Shown piece by piece: positions 35,024 through 44,270 of a stretch of 64,000 bases of DNA. The number at the start of each line of letters is the position of its first letter. The first letter of the stretch is position 1. This DNA is from Meridianimarinicoccus aquatilis (GTDB taxonomy: Bacteria > Pseudomonadota > Alphaproteobacteria > Rhodobacterales > Rhodobacteraceae). The notes under the pieces are model-generated. The model had not been told where the DNA came from, ran no database searches, and saw nothing but the letters and a program-made list of their open reading frames with translations. The stretch is taken from NCBI RefSeq assembly GCF_004358675.1, contig NZ_SMZO01000003.1, forward strand, positions 90,795 through 154,794, given 5' to 3'. A program made the position numbers and the translations under genes.

Positions 35024-36646
35024 TCAAAATTGCCGCGCGCGGTCCCGCAAGAGAAATTTCTGTATCTTGCCCGTCGATGTCTTGGGCAACGGGCCAAAGA
35101 TCACGTAGCGAGGGGCTTTGAAATGCGCCATTTGATTGCGGCAAAAGGCGATCAGCTCGGCCTCGCTGAGGTGACGTCCCTCTTTCAGTTCGACAAACGC
35201 GCAGGGGGTTTCACCCCATGTTTCATCAGGCTTGGCGACCACGGCAGCGGCCATGATGTCCCCATGACGATAAAGCACGTCTTCCACCTCTATTGAGCTG
35301 ATATTCTCGCCCCCGGAAATGATGATGTCCTTTGATCGGTCTTTGATCTCGACATATCCATCGGGGTGCTGCACCGCCAAATCACCGGATGCGAACCACC
35401 CGCCGCGAAATGATCCGTTCGTCGCGCTTGGGTTCTTCAGATACCCTTTCATGACGCAGTTTCCGCGCATGAAGATTTCACCGATCGTCAAGCCGTCGCG
35501 CGGCACCGGGTTTTGCGTTTCAGGGTCCGCGACCATCAGATCGTCCAGCGCCATGTTCGGAACGCCCTGCCGCGCCTTGAGGCGGGAAAGCTCGTCCCCC
35601 GGCAAACCAGACCAAGCGGTTTGCGGCATGCAAATCACCGAAGGGCCATAGGTTTCAGTCAACCCGTACACATGGGTCACCTCCACACCCATTTCCTCCA
35701 TCGCGGCGATGACGCTGGCGGGCGGGGCCGCCCCTGCGGTCATCGCCTTGACCGGATGATCCAATCGCCGCTTCAAGCGGTCAGGGGCGTTGGCAAGCAG
35801 GTTCAACACGATGGGAGCGCCGCAAAAATGGGTGACCTTTTCCCGATAGATCAGATCAAACACATCCTCGGCCCGAACCGCCCGCAAACACACGGCCGTG
35901 CCCGCATGTGCCGCCAGTGTCCAAGGAAAGCACCAGCCGTTGCAATGGAACATCGGCAACGTCCAAAGATAGGAGGCGTGGCGCGGCATCGTCCATGTCA
36001 CAATGTTGGAAACTGCGTTCAGATGCGCCCCGCGATGATGATAGACTACGCCTTTTGGGTTGCCTGTGGTCCCGGATGTGTAGTTGAGCGATATCGCGTC
36101 CCACTCATCGTCGGGGACGACCCACTGAAAATCGGGCGAGGCGCTTGCAAGAACTTCGTCATAGGTCATTGAACCAATCTTTGTGCCGCCCTCGTAACTG
36201 ACATCTTCGATATCAATCACAAGCATCTCACGCCCGGACATGCGCACGGCGCGTTGCACGACATCGGAAAACTCTGGATCGACCAGAACCGCCTTTGCTT
36301 CGCCGTGGTTCAAAATGAAGCTGATCGTTTCGGCATCAAGGCGGGTGTTGATGGTGTTCAGGACGGCCCCCGCCATGGGGACACCGAAATGCGCTTCGAA
36401 CATTTCCGGGATGTTGGCCGCAACGATCGCCACCGTGTCGCCCCGGCCAATACCCTGTGCCGAAAGCCCCCCCGCCAAGGCGAAGCATCGCGCATATGTC
36501 TGTGCCCAGTTGCGGCGCACCCCGTGATACACCACCGCCAGTTGATCGGGGTAGACCGCAGCGGTTTTTCGTAAAAAGGCGAGCGGCGTGAGAGGTTCGT
36601 GATTGGCTTGGGTCTGGCCCAGCCCATCTTCGAAAATTGTCTGCAT
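35024..36646 (-). CDS. AMP-forming acyl-CoA synthetase
   Basis: A 540-residue ANL-superfamily ligase. The P-loop NYTSGTTGNPKGVVYHHRG, the A5 region VYGLTETYGP, the A7 SGDLAVQHPDGYVEIKDRSK and the A10 KTSTGKIQK with the catalytic lysine are all present. It makes acyl-CoA from a carboxylic acid, ATP and CoA. Length and sequence resemble the medium-chain/3-methylmercaptopropionate-CoA ligase group common in roseobacters, but the substrate cannot be decided from sequence alone. Confidence 0.9.
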   Translation of the reverse strand: MQTIFEDGLGQTQANHEPLTPLAFLRKTAAVYPDQLAVVYHGVRRNWAQTYARCFALAGGLSAQGIGRGDTVAIVAANIPEMFEAHFGVPMAGAVLNTINTRLDAETISFILNHGEAKAVLVDPEFSDVVQRAVRMSGREMLVIDIEDVSYEGGTKIGSMTYDEVLASASPDFQWVVPDDEWDAISLNYTSGTTGNPKGVVYHHRGAHLNAVSNIVTWTMPRHASYLWTLPMFHCNGWCFPWTLAAHAGTAVCLRAVRAEDVFDLIYREKVTHFCGAPIVLNLLANAPDRLKRRLDHPVKAMTAGAAPPASVIAAMEEMGVEVTHVYGLTETYGPSVICMPQTAWSGLPGDELSRLKARQGVPNMALDDLMVADPETQNPVPRDGLTIGEIFMRGNCVMKGYLKNPSATNGSFRGGWFASGDLAVQHPDGYVEIKDRSKDIIISGGENISSIEVEDVLYRHGDIMAAAVVAKPDETWGETPCAFVELKEGRHLSEAELIAFCRNQMAHFKAPRYVIFGPLPKTSTGKIQKFLLRDRARQF

Positions 36647-36786
36647 GATCGGCCCCTACCAAGACATGTTCTCGCACCAACTTCACCCAAGCGTGTGCGA
36701 TACCGCAAGACAAAACAAAGGCGCAGCCCCTTGCAAATCGCGCAGCGGCAAGGCACCGAAGGACGAGTGAAAAGGAGCCCAGCACG

Positions 36787-37392
36787 ATGTTCTACACCCC
36801 CGAAGCCGGACATGACCTGCCGCATAATCCCTTCGGTGCCATCGTCACGCCCCGCCCCATTGGCTGGATCTCAAGCCGGGATGCCAATGGCGCTGACAAC
36901 CTCGCCCCCTATTCCTTCTTCAACGCGGTCGCGTATTTCCCTCCGCAGGTCATGTTTTCATCCACTTCGGTCAAACCGGACCGGGACGGCACGAAGGACA
37001 GCGTCGGCAATATCCGCGAAACCGGGGTGTTTTGCGTGAACATCGTCGAATACGCCGCGCGTGATACGATGAACGCGTCGTCTGCCGCGCTTCCGCGCGA
37101 GGTGGATGAATTTGCCCATAGTGGTGCGAGCAAAGCCGCGTGTGAAACAATCGACTGCGCCCGCGTTGCGGATGCGCCTGCCAACTTGGAATGTCGTTTG
37201 ACGCAGATCGTTCAATTGCCCGGCGCCGCGAATTTCGTGGTGTTCGGCGAAGTGACCGGCGTTCACCTGCGCGACGATTGCATCGTGGACGGCCGGTTCG
37301 ATGTCACCCGTTTTCAGCCGCTTGCGCGTTTGGGATATCGCGATTATGCCGCAGTGCGCGACGTTTTTGAACTCGCCCGTCCCGACGATTGA
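36787..37392 (+). CDS. Flavin reductase-like FMN-binding protein
   Basis: A 201-residue split-barrel flavoprotein of the flavin reductase family: FGAIVTPRPIGWISSRD, APYSFFNAVAYFPPQVMFS, the ETGVFCVNIV block, and a late VVFGEVTGVHLRDD. These bind FMN and either reduce free flavin or serve as oxidoreductases of unknown substrate. An AAGGAG site precedes the ATG. Divergent from the acyl-CoA synthetase gene. Confidence 0.87.
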   Translation: MFYTPEAGHDLPHNPFGAIVTPRPIGWISSRDANGADNLAPYSFFNAVAYFPPQVMFSSTSVKPDRDGTKDSVGNIRETGVFCVNIVEYAARDTMNASSAALPREVDEFAHSGASKAACETIDCARVADAPANLECRLTQIVQLPGAANFVVFGEVTGVHLRDDCIVDGRFDVTRFQPLARLGYRDYAAVRDVFELARPDD

Positions 37393-37440
37393 GGGCATTT
37401 TTTCTTCGTTATATCGGAATGCGGTGATACCCTGTAAGCC

Positions 37441-37602
37441 ATGGATATGTTCCCCATCACCTTTTATGCGCTGCTGTGCGGTCTGGTTGGGCTGTTCTCG
37501 CCGAGATTTGGCAGATGGTATGGGCGCTTGATGTTCGGTGCGGTGCTTGGCGTGTTTGCCGCAACCGCCATGCCCCATGTGCGTGCTCTGGCCGGACTGT
37601 AA
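37441..37602 (+). CDS. Small membrane protein, 53 residues, unknown
   Basis: An ORF beginning MDMFPITFYALLCGLVGLFS with a TAA stop. Two hydrophobic stretches (about 5-20 and 31-44) separated by SPRFGRWYGRLM suggest a hairpin of two membrane segments. Codon choice is like the neighbours. It fills the gap between the flavin reductase gene and mtnP in the same direction. The ribosome-binding site is weak. Function unknown. Confidence 0.65.
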   Translation: MDMFPITFYALLCGLVGLFSPRFGRWYGRLMFGAVLGVFAATAMPHVRALAGL

Positions 37603-37668
37603 GCGCACTTTTCCCCGATCCCGATTGCCCCTAGTCTCGCGTGTGTATGCCAGCAGCAGGAGCAGCAC

Positions 37669-38544
37669 ATGGATACCTTTATCGGAGTGATTGGCGGATC
37701 GGGCGTCTATGAGATCGACGGCCTTGATGGGGCGGAATGGGTGACTGTGGCCAGCCCGTTCGGCACGCCATCTGACGCCATCCTGACCGGCCGGCTTAAC
37801 GGGGTGCGCATGGCGTTTCTGCCGCGGCACGGGCGCGGACATGTGCACAGCCCCACCACTGTGCCATATCGCGCGAATATCGATGCGCTGAAACGGCTGG
37901 GTGTGACTGACGTCATCTCGGTCTCGGCCTGCGGGTCGTTTCGCGAAGACATGGCACCCGGTCATTTCGTGATCATAGATCAGTTTATCGACCGCACATT
38001 CGCGCGGGAAAAATCATTCTTCGGGACCGGATGCGTTGCGCATGTGTCGGTTGCGCACCCCACCTGCCCGCGCCTCGCAGAGGCTTGCCACACGGCCGCG
38101 ACAGATGCGGGGATCACTGTCCACATGGGCGGCACATATCTGGCCATGGAAGGCCCACAGTTCAGCACAATGGCCGAATCCAAACTGTACCGTGATGTTT
38201 GGGGCTGTGACGTGATCGGTATGACCAACATGCCCGAAGCAAAACTCGCCCGTGAAGCGGAACTTTGCTATGCCTCTGTTGCGATGATCACCGACTTTGA
38301 CAGTTGGCATCCAGATCACGGCGCCGTTGACATCACTGACATCATCGCAACGCTGGCCGCCAACGCCGGGAATGCCCGATCCCTTGTGGCGCGCTTGCCC
38401 GACCTTCTTGGGCCAGATCGCGCGCCTTGCCCTCACGGCTGCGACCGGGCGCTGGAACATGCGATCCTGACAGCACCGGCAAGCCGCGATCCGGCACTTG
38501 TGGAACAACTTGGCGCGGTCGCCGGCCGCGTTCTGGGAGGCTGA
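37669..38544 (+). CDS. mtnP: S-methyl-5'-thioadenosine phosphorylase
   Basis: A 291-residue PNP-family phosphorylase: phosphate-binding IGVIGGSGVYEIDGL, PTTVPYRANIDALKRLGV, the substrate block MEGPQFSTMAES and the purine-site MTNMPEAKLAREAELCYASVA region (starting near residue 183). It splits methylthioadenosine, a polyamine by-product, into adenine and methylthioribose 1-phosphate. The next gene, apt, recovers the adenine. An AGGAG site precedes the ATG. Confidence 0.95.
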   Translation: MDTFIGVIGGSGVYEIDGLDGAEWVTVASPFGTPSDAILTGRLNGVRMAFLPRHGRGHVHSPTTVPYRANIDALKRLGVTDVISVSACGSFREDMAPGHFVIIDQFIDRTFAREKSFFGTGCVAHVSVAHPTCPRLAEACHTAATDAGITVHMGGTYLAMEGPQFSTMAESKLYRDVWGCDVIGMTNMPEAKLAREAELCYASVAMITDFDSWHPDHGAVDITDIIATLAANAGNARSLVARLPDLLGPDRAPCPHGCDRALEHAILTAPASRDPALVEQLGAVAGRVLGG

Positions 38545-38547
38545 CGT

Positions 38548-39078
38548 ATGACTTCAGTAAAAAACTTCATTCGCACAATCCCGGATTTCCCACACAAGGG
38601 GATCATGTTTCGCGATGTCACAACCCTTTTTGCGGACCCGCGTGGCTTTCGCATGGCGGTGGACCAGCTTTTGCAACCCTATGCCGGCGCGCAAATCGAC
38701 GTGGTCGTCGGGCTTGAGGCGCGCGGGTTCATCCTTGGCGGGGCTGTGGCCCATCAACTTTCTGCCGGATTTGTTCCCATTCGTAAAAAGGGCAAACTTC
38801 CCGCAGCGACCCTGTCAGAGGATTATACGCTGGAATACGGCCAAGCGACCGTAGAGGTGCATGATGATGCCATCAACGCAGGGCAGACCGTGCTGATTGT
38901 CGATGATCTTCTGGCGACTGGCGGCACCGCAGAGGCCGGGATCAAACTGGTGGAACGCCTTGGCGGTGACATTGTCGGATGCGCCTTCGTCGTGGACCTG
39001 CCCGATCTTGGCGGACGGGCACGGCTTGATGCACTGGGCATGAACATCCACGCGCTGTGCACCTATGACGGAGAATGA
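38548..39078 (+). CDS. apt: Adenine phosphoribosyltransferase
   Basis: A 176-residue type I phosphoribosyltransferase. [36 protein letters not shown] and the PRPP-binding loop [16 protein letters not shown] are present. It converts adenine and PRPP to AMP in the cytoplasm. It lies three bases after mtnP, with GGGAGG before its ATG inside the mtnP end, so the two form a methylthioadenosine-to-AMP salvage unit. Confidence 0.96.
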   Translation: MTSVKNFIRTIPDFPHKGIMFRDVTTLFADPRGFRMAVDQLLQPYAGAQIDVVVGLEARGFILGGAVAHQLSAGFVPIRKKGKLPAATLSEDYTLEYGQATVEVHDDAINAGQTVLIVDDLLATGGTAEAGIKLVERLGGDIVGCAFVVDLPDLGGRARLDALGMNIHALCTYDGE

Positions 39079-39097
39079 CCAGATCCAAAAACGAAAT

Positions 39098-39124
39098 CAC
39101 CGGTCAACTTTTGGCTGACCAGTG
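39098..39124. terminator. Hairpin between convergent apt and the unknown gene
   Basis: Stem CAC-C-GGTCA with TGACC-A-GTG around a 9-base loop containing TTTT, with one mismatch. It is symmetric, so it could end transcription from both sides. Confidence 0.4.
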
Positions 39125-39155
39125 ATGACAAGAGCGTGGGGTTGTGAACTGACCC

Positions 39156-39854
39156 TCAGGTGTCTGTGATATCTTCCATGTTGATCACCCGAAGCGATTT
39201 GCGGAATGCAACGTCCCAAGGCACAGCAGAGCTTTGTGGGCACGGTTGGGTTTGAAGTTCTTTGGCTGCATCGCTTTTCTCCATCTTGTGCATGGCGAAA
39301 ATCGAGTCTGGCAAGAACATTTGCAAACGGTCAAAGCGGTACGCGCTGAACACAGCATTATTTGTTGGCACCAGTGACGACCGAACCATGCAAATCTTGT
39401 GGCGACGGTTCATGAACTGCGCCATTTTTTGTTCACAATCCGCCGGGGCGCCCATTGGGGCATTGGCCTGCAATTCGGTAAACTCACCCGAAAAACGCAT
39501 CCGCGCACCTGAAAAGTCACTTGCGCCGGCGATATCTTCATCTGCGCCAAAGGACACAAACTTCACCAGGAATGGCAACGTCGATCCAATCGTATTCGAA
39601 AACTTGGCCTCAATCCGAACACGGGTGACGAAGTCTTCCTGCAACTGCAACGAACACAGCCGCGTTTCGGAAAGCCCGTCCGGCGCGATAGCATAGATAT
39701 CCCCACCGGAAACACCGACCGTCGCCTGGGTTCGGCCAAGCGAGAAGTGCGAGGCAACATCATCGATCGTGACGGCGGCGACCTTGTTAAGCACGAAACC
39801 GCTGCCAAGCAACACGGCCAACACTCCGAGCATTATTGAGATACGTTTCAGCAT
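39156..39854 (-). CDS. Unknown protein with N-terminal membrane anchor
   Basis: A 232-residue protein I do not recognise. Residues 4-27 form a hydrophobic signal anchor (IMLGVLAVLLGSGFVLNKVAAV); the rest is soluble and probably periplasmic, with four or five Cys (around 67, 141, 155 and 209) that could form disulfides. No enzyme motif is visible. The ATG at 39854 is chosen over a GTG at 39860 because the AAGGAG site lies seven bases before the ATG. It is 21 bases downstream of the small cysteine-rich peptide gene, on the same strand, so the two are probably one operon. Confidence 0.72.
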   Translation of the reverse strand: MLKRISIMLGVLAVLLGSGFVLNKVAAVTIDDVASHFSLGRTQATVGVSGGDIYAIAPDGLSETRLCSLQLQEDFVTRVRIEAKFSNTIGSTLPFLVKFVSFGADEDIAGASDFSGARMRFSGEFTELQANAPMGAPADCEQKMAQFMNRRHKICMVRSSLVPTNNAVFSAYRFDRLQMFLPDSIFAMHKMEKSDAAKELQTQPCPQSSAVPWDVAFRKSLRVINMEDITDT

Positions 39855-39875
39855 AATCACTCTCCTTGTTGGGGG

Positions 39876-39992
39876 CTATTTGGGGCAGCAGACATTGCCG
39901 CAGGCTTTGTAGCCATCGGGACAATTCGGGGTTGTCTGCGCGAAGACTGGCGCTGAGCAGCAGATCAAGATCGCGAAAATGGCAGTTTTCAT
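39876..39992 (-). CDS. Small secreted cysteine-rich peptide, 38 residues
   Basis: An ORF below usual length cut-offs. A classic signal peptide MKTAIFAILICCSAPVFA is followed by the mature QTTPNCPDGYKACGNVCCPK: 20 residues with four Cys at precursor positions 24, 31, 35 and 36. A GAGAGG ribosome-binding site lies eight bases before the ATG, and the next gene has its own strong site shortly after the stop. The C-x6-C-x3-C-C pattern suggests a disulfide-knotted or metal-binding peptide. Function unknown; candidates are a secreted effector, a bacteriocin-like peptide or a partner of the anchored protein. Confidence 0.65.
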   Translation of the reverse strand: MKTAIFAILICCSAPVFAQTTPNCPDGYKACGNVCCPK

Positions 39993-40115
39993 CAGTCCGT
40001 CCTCTCATTTTGTGTGTGTGAATTATGGTTAACCGATTCTTCACATTACTCAAAGTTGAGGAATCCAGACCTGTGTGATGTGTCAAAACGCACAGCGGAA
40101 CGGCGTAATGCCGCC

Positions 40116-41531
40116 TTAGCCGCGCAAGACCGCGCCGGGGTTCATGATCCCGTCAGGGTCCAGTGCACCTTTAATACTACGCATTGCGGCCAGTTTTGCC
40201 GGGTCGCCATAGCGTTCAAGGTCCGTCACTTTAAGGCGGCCGATGCCATGCTCGGCACTGACGGACCCGTCCATGTCGTTAACCAAATCATGCACCGCGC
40301 GTGTGACCTGCGGTGCCATAGCCTTGTACGCATCGCGGCTTTCGCCGCTGGGGGGGAATGCATTGAAATGCAAATTCCCATCCCCCAGATGGCCGAAACA
40401 ATTCACTCGCAACGGGCCAAGTGATGCCACAGCGGCCTGCGCGCGGGTGATGAAATCTGGCAGCACTTCAAGTGGCAAGGACACGTCGTGCGACGCGATG
40501 GACCCAATCCGGCGGTTGGCATCGGGAATAGATTCCCGGACCGACCAAAACGCCGCGCGCTGTGCCTCGTTAGCGGCGATAACGCCATCAGTGATCAAGC
40601 CCGCATCGAATGCGCGCTCAAGAAACACTTCCATGGCATGGGCCGCATCATGTGCGCCATGCAAACCGATATCGATCAAGACCGCCCAATTTGGCGCGCA
40701 TGCAAAGGGTTGGCGCACCTCGGGCATGGTTTCAGCCAGAAAGTCGAAACTCTGCCGGGCAACCAGTTCAAAGGCGCTGATCCCCTCACCCAGTTCAGAG
40801 CGCGCCTGAACAAGCAGGTCCAGCGCGGCGGCAGGGCTTTCCAGCGCGACAAAGGCCGCCGCGTCAGACGTCGGTCGCGGGAACAGGCGCAAGCTGGCAC
40901 CGGTGATCACCCCCAGCGTGCCTTCAGACCCGATCAGAAGATTGCGCAGGTCATAGCCCGTGTTGTCCTTGCGCAGCCGCTTTAACCCGTTCCAAATCGT
41001 ACCGTCGGGCAAAACCGCTTCTAGTCCCAGACACAGATCACGCGCATTGCCATATCGCAAAACGTTCACACCACCCGCGTTGGTCGCAAGATTGCCGCCG
41101 ATCCTGCATGATCCCTGCGACGCAAGTGCAAGCGGAAAGAGAAGCCCGTGCGCGGCGGCGGCCTCTTGAATGGTCTGCAGGATTGCCCCTGCATCGCAGA
41201 TCAGCACCCCTTCGGCAGGATGCACCGCGCGGATCCGGCTCATGCGTTCCAGCGACAGCAAGATCGGCGGCCCACCGTCCGGCATGACCTGCCCGCCAAC
41301 CAAGCCCGTCCCCCCACCATAGGGGACAATCCCCACGCCCAACTGCCGCGCAACGCGCACAGTTTCGGCCACCTCGTGAACGTTGCCCGGCGCAACGACG
41401 GTCACGGCGCGCCCGTGATACTTCCCCCGCGGCTCTTCGAAATAACCCGGCGACATGTCGCGAAAAGCCGCCTTCGGCAGCACGGCTTCCAATTTGGCGA
41501 CAACCGGATGAGGGGACAGGGTTTCACTCAT
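40116..41531 (-). CDS. FAD-linked oxidase, glycolate oxidase GlcD / D-lactate dehydrogenase type
   Basis: A 471-residue VAO-family flavoprotein. The FAD-binding PYGGGTGLVGGQ and GGNLATNAGGVNVLRYGNARD blocks lie in the N-terminal domain; the C-terminal oxidase domain has NCFGHLGDGNLHFNAFPPSG (metal and substrate His) and SAEHGIGRLK. It oxidises a D-2-hydroxy acid. The closest groups are GlcD, D-lactate and D-2-hydroxyglutarate dehydrogenases, and sequence alone does not separate them. The start overlaps the stop of the MBL-fold gene by eight bases (ATGAGTGA), so the two are coupled. Confidence 0.9.
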   Translation of the reverse strand: MSETLSPHPVVAKLEAVLPKAAFRDMSPGYFEEPRGKYHGRAVTVVAPGNVHEVAETVRVARQLGVGIVPYGGGTGLVGGQVMPDGGPPILLSLERMSRIRAVHPAEGVLICDAGAILQTIQEAAAAHGLLFPLALASQGSCRIGGNLATNAGGVNVLRYGNARDLCLGLEAVLPDGTIWNGLKRLRKDNTGYDLRNLLIGSEGTLGVITGASLRLFPRPTSDAAAFVALESPAAALDLLVQARSELGEGISAFELVARQSFDFLAETMPEVRQPFACAPNWAVLIDIGLHGAHDAAHAMEVFLERAFDAGLITDGVIAANEAQRAAFWSVRESIPDANRRIGSIASHDVSLPLEVLPDFITRAQAAVASLGPLRVNCFGHLGDGNLHFNAFPPSGESRDAYKAMAPQVTRAVHDLVNDMDGSVSAEHGIGRLKVTDLERYGDPAKLAAMRSIKGALDPDGIMNPGAVLRG

Positions 41532-42351
41532 CGCGGCGCAAATACACGGGGTCCAGCACCATGATGGTCGGGCGGCTTGGCAGCGTACGCAGCGACACTT
41601 CCAGCCACGATTGACCCAGCCGTTCCACTGCGAAAGTGCCGGACATCTCTGAGATGAAGTATTCCAGCGTTGAAGCGCCAAACCAATGCATCGGCACCAC
41701 GATCGAGGACCGCAACCGGTCAACCACATCCATCATGGCGTTCACATCCATCGTGTATCCACCGTCAACGGGCACCATGACGACGTCCAACCGCCCCAGT
41801 GCCGCGTATTGCTCGGGTGTCGGCACGTGATGCAGGTGTCCCAAATGGCCGATGCACAGTCCCGCCGTTTCGAACACAAAAATCGAATTTCCGTCTTTGC
41901 CATCTTCCGAAGAATAGCTTCGAATGTCAGTGGTCACATTGCGCACGACCAAATCGCCAGTTTCGACATAGTGATCAGCGCGGCCCGTTTCAAAATCCCA
42001 TCCGGGCAGCAGGTGCGGGATGCGAGGGTCCGGGTCCGTGGTCCAGTGGCTGGAATGGGCCCGGTTCATGGTGGCGACATCAGGCACGAAATCAACGCCG
42101 CCCAGAAACCCGGTGTAATCTGTCACCGCGCTTTGGCCGCCGGGCGTTTCCAGCAGAAACATGGCATGCGCGATGAAGTTGAGCCGCACAGTGTAGTCGG
42201 GTAACGGATCGCGAAAGGCCGCCTTTTGCACAACGGCAAGGCCAGGTGTGTTATGAACGAGCGAAATACAGTGGCTGGGTTTACGGTTTTGCTGGGCATA
42301 TGCCGGCACAGCAAAAGCGGTGCAGGCCAAGAACAAGGCGATGAAACGCAT
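41524..42351 (-). CDS. Secreted MBL-fold metal-dependent hydrolase
   Basis: A 275-residue exported protein: signal peptide MRFIALFLACTAFAVPAYAQ, then a metallo-beta-lactamase-like fold of the UlaG/RomA-like group. Potential metal ligands are visible in FIAHAMFLLE, in GHLGHLHH and in the late VVPMHWFGA. The canonical HxHxDH is not present in standard form, as in this subgroup. Substrate unknown. A GGAGG site precedes the ATG at 42351. Operon with the FAD-linked oxidase, so it might hydrolyse a lactone or ester to a hydroxy acid (speculative). Confidence 0.8.
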   Translation of the reverse strand: MRFIALFLACTAFAVPAYAQQNRKPSHCISLVHNTPGLAVVQKAAFRDPLPDYTVRLNFIAHAMFLLETPGGQSAVTDYTGFLGGVDFVPDVATMNRAHSSHWTTDPDPRIPHLLPGWDFETGRADHYVETGDLVVRNVTTDIRSYSSEDGKDGNSIFVFETAGLCIGHLGHLHHVPTPEQYAALGRLDVVMVPVDGGYTMDVNAMMDVVDRLRSSIVVPMHWFGASTLEYFISEMSGTFAVERLGQSWLEVSLRTLPSRPTIMVLDPVYLRRDE

Positions 42352-42423
42352 TCGACATCCTCCGTTTCGCAATCAAGAGGGTAGCATGGTTCGCGCCAAA
42401 ATCACGTTATTGCCGCACCACGG

Positions 42424-43011
42424 TCACACGACGTCGGTCCGGCCGCGTCGATCGCCGCGAAGATTGGCATAGAGCACATGGTTTCGCCACCGTCCGTTAA
42501 TCTGTAAATAGCTTTGGGCGACGCCTTCGTATTTGAACCCGGAACTTTCAAGAACCCCGCGTGATGCGGTGTTTTCCGGCAGGCACGCCGCCTCGATCCG
42601 GCTGAGATCCATCACCTTGAAAGCGTGATGCGTCACCGCGCGGATCGCTTCGCGCATGTATCCTTTGCGGGCATGCTGTTTGCCGATCCAATAGCCCAAG
42701 GTCGCCGCCTGCGCCGGCCCGCGACGGATATTGTCAAGCGTCAGCGCCCCCAGCAATTCATTGCTGTCGGCGCTGAATAGAAACAAGGGCATCGCCGTGC
42801 CGTTGTCGATGCTGCGGCGCGCCCAATGCACGCGATTGGTAAAGCCACGCCGGGACAGGTGATCGCCTGCCCAGGTCGGCTCCCACGGTTGCAAGAAATC
42901 CAGACTTTCCCGCCGCAGATTGCACCAGATCAGAAAGTCCGCATGCACCGGTGGGCGCAGGCGCATCCGCTCTGACACAATCTGAATCCGGGTCCGGTTC
43001 AGCCGGATCAT
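42424..43011 (-). CDS. GNAT N-acetyltransferase, RimJ/RimL type
   Basis: A 195-residue acetyltransferase. The acetyl-CoA loop region is around GYWIGKQHARKGYMREAI, with the family ending SRIEAACLPENTASRGVLESSGF. It resembles RimJ, which acetylates the N-terminal alanine of ribosomal protein S5, though many RimJ-like proteins have other targets. Last gene of the cta-thrC operon; its start overlaps the M16 peptidase stop by four bases. Confidence 0.9.
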   Translation of the reverse strand: MIRLNRTRIQIVSERMRLRPPVHADFLIWCNLRRESLDFLQPWEPTWAGDHLSRRGFTNRVHWARRSIDNGTAMPLFLFSADSNELLGALTLDNIRRGPAQAATLGYWIGKQHARKGYMREAIRAVTHHAFKVMDLSRIEAACLPENTASRGVLESSGFKYEGVAQSYLQINGRWRNHVLYANLRGDRRGRTDVV

Positions 43012-44270
43012 GCCGCAAGCCGCCCCCTGAGTTCCTCCAGCGTTGGCGCGCCTGAGACGGGGCCATACACTGCCATGGACACTGGCGCCCGGGCCACAAG
43101 CTGTGTGCCGTAATCGCGGATGCGCGCCGCCGTAGCGCCTTCGATCAGGTCAACTGTTTCTTCCAACGGGGGAATCCGATCCCAGATTGCCACGAGCCGG
43201 GCCAAACGTTCAGCACGCGTCGACGGGCTTTCCAGCCCCATCAGCAAACCAGCCTTCATCTGCGCGCGAGCACGGGCCAGTTCTTCGCTTTTCAGTGTGT
43301 CCGTCGCCTTGCGCAATTCATCAACCGTAATGCGGGCCAGCTCGCCCAATTGCTCGCCGCTTGTCCCCGCATAAATCATCGTCATGCCCGTGTCGGAATA
43401 GGCTGATGCTTGCGCGAAGATCGTGTAGCACAGCCCACGCTTTTCACGAACTTCCTGGAACAATCGCGAGGACATGCCCCCACCCAGCGCTGTCGCGAAC
43501 ACCTGCGCCGTGTAGATATCTTCGTCGCGATAGCTTGGTCCTTCCAAGGCGATAGCCAGATGCGCCTGTTCAAGGGCCTTGTCGGTCCGATGCTCGCCAC
43601 ACGTAAAGCGGGCGGGTGTTGCAGCGGTAAACAGCGATGGCTTGAGATGGCCAAACAGCTTTTCAGCTTCGGCCACGATCTGATCGTGATCCACCGACCC
43701 CGCCGCAGACAGGATCATCTGATCCGGGCCATAACGTTCCCCGACAAAACCAAACAGATCGTCGCGAGAGAACCCTTTCACCCGGTCGGTTTCACCAAGG
43801 ATTGTGCGGCCGATGGGCTGATCCGGGAACGTCACTTCCTGCAGCCAGTCGAACACAATGTCGTCCGGAGTATCCAGCGCCTGCCCGATCTCTTGCAAGA
43901 TCACGCCGCGTTCGACTTCGATTTCAGCCGGGTCCATAACAGGGTTCAGGATGATGTCGGAAATCACATCAAGCGCAAGCATGACGTCGTCTTCCAGAAC
44001 GCGTGCGTAATAGGCGGTCATCTCTCGAGAGGTGTACGCGTTGATGTAGCCGCCCACATCCTCGATCGCTTCGGCAATTTGCAATGCCGACCGCCGCTTT
44101 GTGCCCTTGAACGCCATATGTTCAAGGAAATGCGCGATGCCGTTCTGTTCCAAACGCTCGTGCCGACCGCCCGCTGTGATCCACAGGCCGATCGAGGCGG
44201 ATTTTAGACCGGGCATGCGTTCAGTCACGATGCGCAAGCCGTTTGACAATTTGTGGATTTCGACACTCAC
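43008..44270 (-). CDS. M16-family zinc peptidase (processing peptidase-like)
   Basis: A 420-residue pitrilysin-family protein of the mitochondrial processing peptidase type. The inverted zinc motif HFLEH (47-51) lies in AHFLEHMAFKGT, and the distal Glu is in EVERGVILQEIGQALDTPDD. The C-terminal homologous domain has the GLCYTIFAQASAYSDTGMT region. Rhodobacterales keep this gene next to thrC. It probably degrades peptides; the target is unknown. It overlaps thrC and the GNAT gene by four bases each. Confidence 0.93.
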   Translation of the reverse strand: MSVEIHKLSNGLRIVTERMPGLKSASIGLWITAGGRHERLEQNGIAHFLEHMAFKGTKRRSALQIAEAIEDVGGYINAYTSREMTAYYARVLEDDVMLALDVISDIILNPVMDPAEIEVERGVILQEIGQALDTPDDIVFDWLQEVTFPDQPIGRTILGETDRVKGFSRDDLFGFVGERYGPDQMILSAAGSVDHDQIVAEAEKLFGHLKPSLFTAATPARFTCGEHRTDKALEQAHLAIALEGPSYRDEDIYTAQVFATALGGGMSSRLFQEVREKRGLCYTIFAQASAYSDTGMTMIYAGTSGEQLGELARITVDELRKATDTLKSEELARARAQMKAGLLMGLESPSTRAERLARLVAIWDRIPPLEETVDLIEGATAARIRDYGTQLVARAPVSMAVYGPVSGAPTLEELRGRLAA

